A stretch of 6,725 nt of DNA from Acidimicrobiaceae bacterium (GTDB lineage Bacteria > Actinomycetota > Acidimicrobiia > Acidimicrobiales > Palsa-688): contig WQVT01000135.1 in assembly GCA_009785715.1 (NCBI GenBank), positions 1-6,725 on the forward strand. The letters are read 5' to 3'. Of this stretch, positions 4,890 to 6,725 are shown in pieces. The position numbers and the translations under genes were made by a program. The notes under the pieces are model-generated. The model searched no databases and was not told the origin of the DNA. It saw only the letters and a program-made list of their open reading frames with translations. The stretch's first letter is position 1. The number at the start of each line of letters is the position of its first letter.

Positions 4890-4905
4890 GCCCCTCGACA
4901 AAGTT

Positions 4906-4925
4906 CAGGGCGCGATGCGACCCTG
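4906..4925 (-). terminator. Weak hairpin terminator candidate after rne
   Basis: CAGGG (4906-4910) pairs with CCCTG (4921-4925). An inner CGC/GCG pair of arms extends the stem past a one-base bulge to a 3-nt loop. On the minus strand it is followed by AACTTTGTC, a short T-containing tail rather than a strong U-tract. It lies 37 bp after the rne stop. The tail merges with the possible -35 of the second TA module. Confidence 0.4.
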
Positions 4926-4962
4926 CCGGCGGGGGCGATTCGCGCCCAGAGCCGTCAGGCGG

Positions 4963-6725
4963 TCAGGCGAAGAGGCTCTCGTCGATCAGCAGCCCGCGCC
5001 CGGCGCACATGGGGCAGGTCTGCGAGAACGACTCGACGAGGCCCTCGGAGATCCGCTTGCGGGTCATCTCGACCAGCCCGAGCTCGGAGATGTCGAACAC
5101 CTGGGTCCGGGTCTTGTCCCGGGCCAGGGCGTCGCGGAAGGTCTTGATGACCTCGGCCCGGTTCTTCGAGATCTCCATGTCGATGAAGTCGATGACGATG
5201 ATCCCGCCGATGTCCCGGAGGCGGAGCTGACGGGCGATCTCCTCGGCGGCCTCGAGGTTGTTCTTGAACACCGTCTCCTCGAGGTTCGACGAGCCGACGT
5301 TCTTCCCCGTGTTGACGTCGATGACGGTCAGCGCCTCGGTGCGTTCGATGATCAGCGAGCCGCCCGACTCGAGCCAGACCTTGCGGTCGAGGGCCTTGTG
5401 GAGCTGCTCGTGGATGTGGTGGCGCTCGAAGACCGGCAGCGGGTCCTCTTCGGGGTCGGCGAACTCGACGCGGTCGGCCAGCTCGGGGCTGATGCTCGCC
5501 ACGTAGTCCCGGACCTCCTCGTAGAGCGCCCGGTCGTCGATGACGACGCTGCGGTAGTTGCGGTTGAACTCCTCGCGGATCACCCGGACGGCGAGGTCCG
5601 GCTCCCGGTACAGGAGGGCCGGTGCCCGGGTGGTGCGCGCCAGCTCCTCGATCCGTTCCCACTGGCTGAGCAGCCGGGCAACGTCCCTGCGCAGCTCCTC
5701 GGGCGTCGCCCCCTCCGCGGCGGTGCGCACGATCAGCCCGTGCCCCTCGGGACGGATGTCGTCGAGGACCCGGCGCAGCCGCTTGCGCTCGTCGTCCGCC
5801 AGCCGCTTGGAGATCCCGTACGTGTCGCTGCCGGGGATCAGCACGACGAACCGTCCGGGGAGGGAGACCTCCTGGGTCAGCCTGGCCCCCTTGTGGGCGA
5901 TCGGGTTCTTGGTCACCTGGCAGAGGATGTTCTGGCCACCCTTGAGCAGGTGCTCGATCCTGGCCTCCTTGCCGTTCTTTCCGCCGTTCTTTCCGGCCTG
6001 GCCGTCTCCGTCCCCCTCGGCCTCGACGTCGTCGGAGTCGTAGCGGACGTCGCCGCGGTAGAGCACGGCGTTCTTCGGGGTGCCGATGTCGACGAACGCG
6101 GCCTCCATGCCGGGCAGGACGTTCTGCACCCGGCCGAGGTAGATGTTGCCGTCGATCTCGGTGGCCTGGTCGGCCGGCCGGGACACGTAGTGCTCGATCA
6201 GCGAGCGGCCCTCGAGGACCGCGATCTGGGTCGCCTTGTCGAGGACGTGGACGACCATCGTGTAGCGCCCGACCGGGCGCCCCTTGCGCTCCCGGCCACG
6301 CCGGCGCTCGAGGGTCTCCTCGTCGACGACCGCCGGCTCGTCCACGAGCACGGCCTCGACGGGCCGGCGCTCGCCGCCCTTGCCGCGCCCGCCGCGCCGC
6401 CGGCGCTTGCGGGGGGCGGCGTCGGAGGGGGCGGGGCCGTCGCCCGACGGGTCGGCGCCGGCGGCGGGGCCTCCGCGGGCCGGACGGGCGCCGGCGCGGG
6501 GCGGGGCCGGCGGCGGGGCGATCGGCGCGGGCCGGCTGTCACCGATCTTCGGCTTCGGGGGCATGGGCGGGGGCCCGGCCGGGAAGGGCGGCGCGCCGGC
6601 GTTGCCGGGGCGGGGGCCCGCGGCGCCGGCGAGGTCGGCGGGCGCCTGGGCGCGGGTGGCGGCCCCCGGCGGGGCGCCTACCGGCGGCGGGGCGGCTGCC
6701 GGCGAGGGGGCGGCAGCGACCGGGC
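4963..6725 (-). CDS. rne: Ribonuclease E/G, 5' part beyond the window
   Basis: Endoribonuclease that starts mRNA decay and matures structured RNAs. Numbering from the Met codon at 6564, the product has a Pro/Ala-rich, basic low-complexity segment (1-100, with RKRRRRGGRGKGG at 52-64) and an S1 RNA-binding domain (about 132-240) holding an acidic Gly/Asn-rich insert (176-200). The DNase I-like catalytic region follows, with metal-binding Asp in IDVNTGK (D416) and IDFIDM (D459). The zinc-link is CPMC (517-520). The protein stops 13 residues after CPMC. The frame stays open without a stop from 6564 to the window edge, coding more Pro/Ala/Gly-rich sequence. No ribosome binding site precedes the 6564 ATG, so the true start is probably outside the window. 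Codon use is strongly G/C-ending. The family call is certain; E versus G is judged from the N-terminal extension and actinobacterial synteny with rplU. Confidence 0.95.
   Translation of the reverse strand, partial: PVAAAPSPAAAPPPVGAPPGAATRAQAPADLAGAAGPRPGNAGAPPFPAGPPPMPPKPKIGDSRPAPIAPPPAPPRAGARPARGGPAAGADPSGDGPAPSDAAPRKRRRRGGRGKGGERRPVEAVLVDEPAVVDEETLERRRGRERKGRPVGRYTMVVHVLDKATQIAVLEGRSLIEHYVSRPADQATEIDGNIYLGRVQNVLPGMEAAFVDIGTPKNAVLYRGDVRYDSDDVEAEGDGDGQAGKNGGKNGKEARIEHLLKGGQNILCQVTKNPIAHKGARLTQEVSLPGRFVVLIPGSDTYGISKRLADDERKRLRRVLDDIRPEGHGLIVRTAAEGATPEELRRDVARLLSQWERIEELARTTRAPALLYREPDLAVRVIREEFNRNYRSVVIDDRALYEEVRDYVASISPELADRVEFADPEEDPLPVFERHHIHEQLHKALDRKVWLESGGSLIIERTEALTVIDVNTGKNVGSSNLEETVFKNNLEAAEEIARQLRLRDIGGIIVIDFIDMEISKNRAEVIKTFRDALARDKTRTQVFDISELGLVEMTRKRISEGLVESFSQTCPMCAGRGLLIDESLFA

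Noticed and set aside
4933..4947. GGGCG/CGCCC 5-bp hairpin as the rne terminator
   Set aside because: The stem is short, has no T-run and is followed by more GC. The hairpin at 4906-4925 is the better candidate.

Overview
The window is very GC-rich with strongly G/C-biased third codon positions. It carries the gene order rne - rplU - rpmA - obg - proB on the minus strand. That order, the RNase E type (catalytic core behind a Pro/Ala-rich basic extension) and the Phd/PIN toxin-antitoxin modules point to a high-GC actinobacterium. An Acidimicrobiia-like lineage is possible, but that is inference and no taxon-specific marker is present.

Layout, following the minus-strand reading direction from the right edge: a 5'-truncated RNase E/G gene (4963-6725) and a weak hairpin (4906-4925). 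Next come a Phd/YefM antitoxin plus PIN toxin module (4864 to 4201, minus strand), a 66-nt gap, and the tight cluster rplU (L21), rpmA (L27), obg. A second Phd/YefM plus PIN module follows, inverted onto the plus strand (1357-2018). Last are proB (glutamate 5-kinase, 1182 to 85) and a few codons of an unidentified downstream frame.

The housekeeping genes are ordinary: RNA decay (rne), 50S ribosome (L21, L27), ribosome-assembly GTPase (Obg) and proline synthesis (ProB). The unusual part is that two separate, apparently intact toxin-antitoxin operons sit in two junctions of this normally compact block, rne/rplU and obg/proB. They bracket L21-L27-Obg. The two antitoxins differ in sequence, but both promoters carry the same element, GGTGCTACCYTG, in which the -10 hexamer starts inside a GTGCTAC half-site. 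An inverted copy of the half-site lies downstream in one module and upstream in the other. Both antitoxin ATGs lie 6-8 nt after the -10 with no Shine-Dalgarno sequence, which suggests leaderless mRNAs controlled at the transcription start. rplU shows a similar arrangement.

Both modules use more A/T-ending codons than the housekeeping genes (hand counts: about 71-83% G/C at third positions versus about 93% in rpmA), consistent with lateral arrival. I see no rRNA, tRNA, CRISPR array, transposase or phage gene. No stretch over 300 bases lacks a gene. I did not find a clearly new multi-gene system; the paired modules and their shared operator are the best lead.
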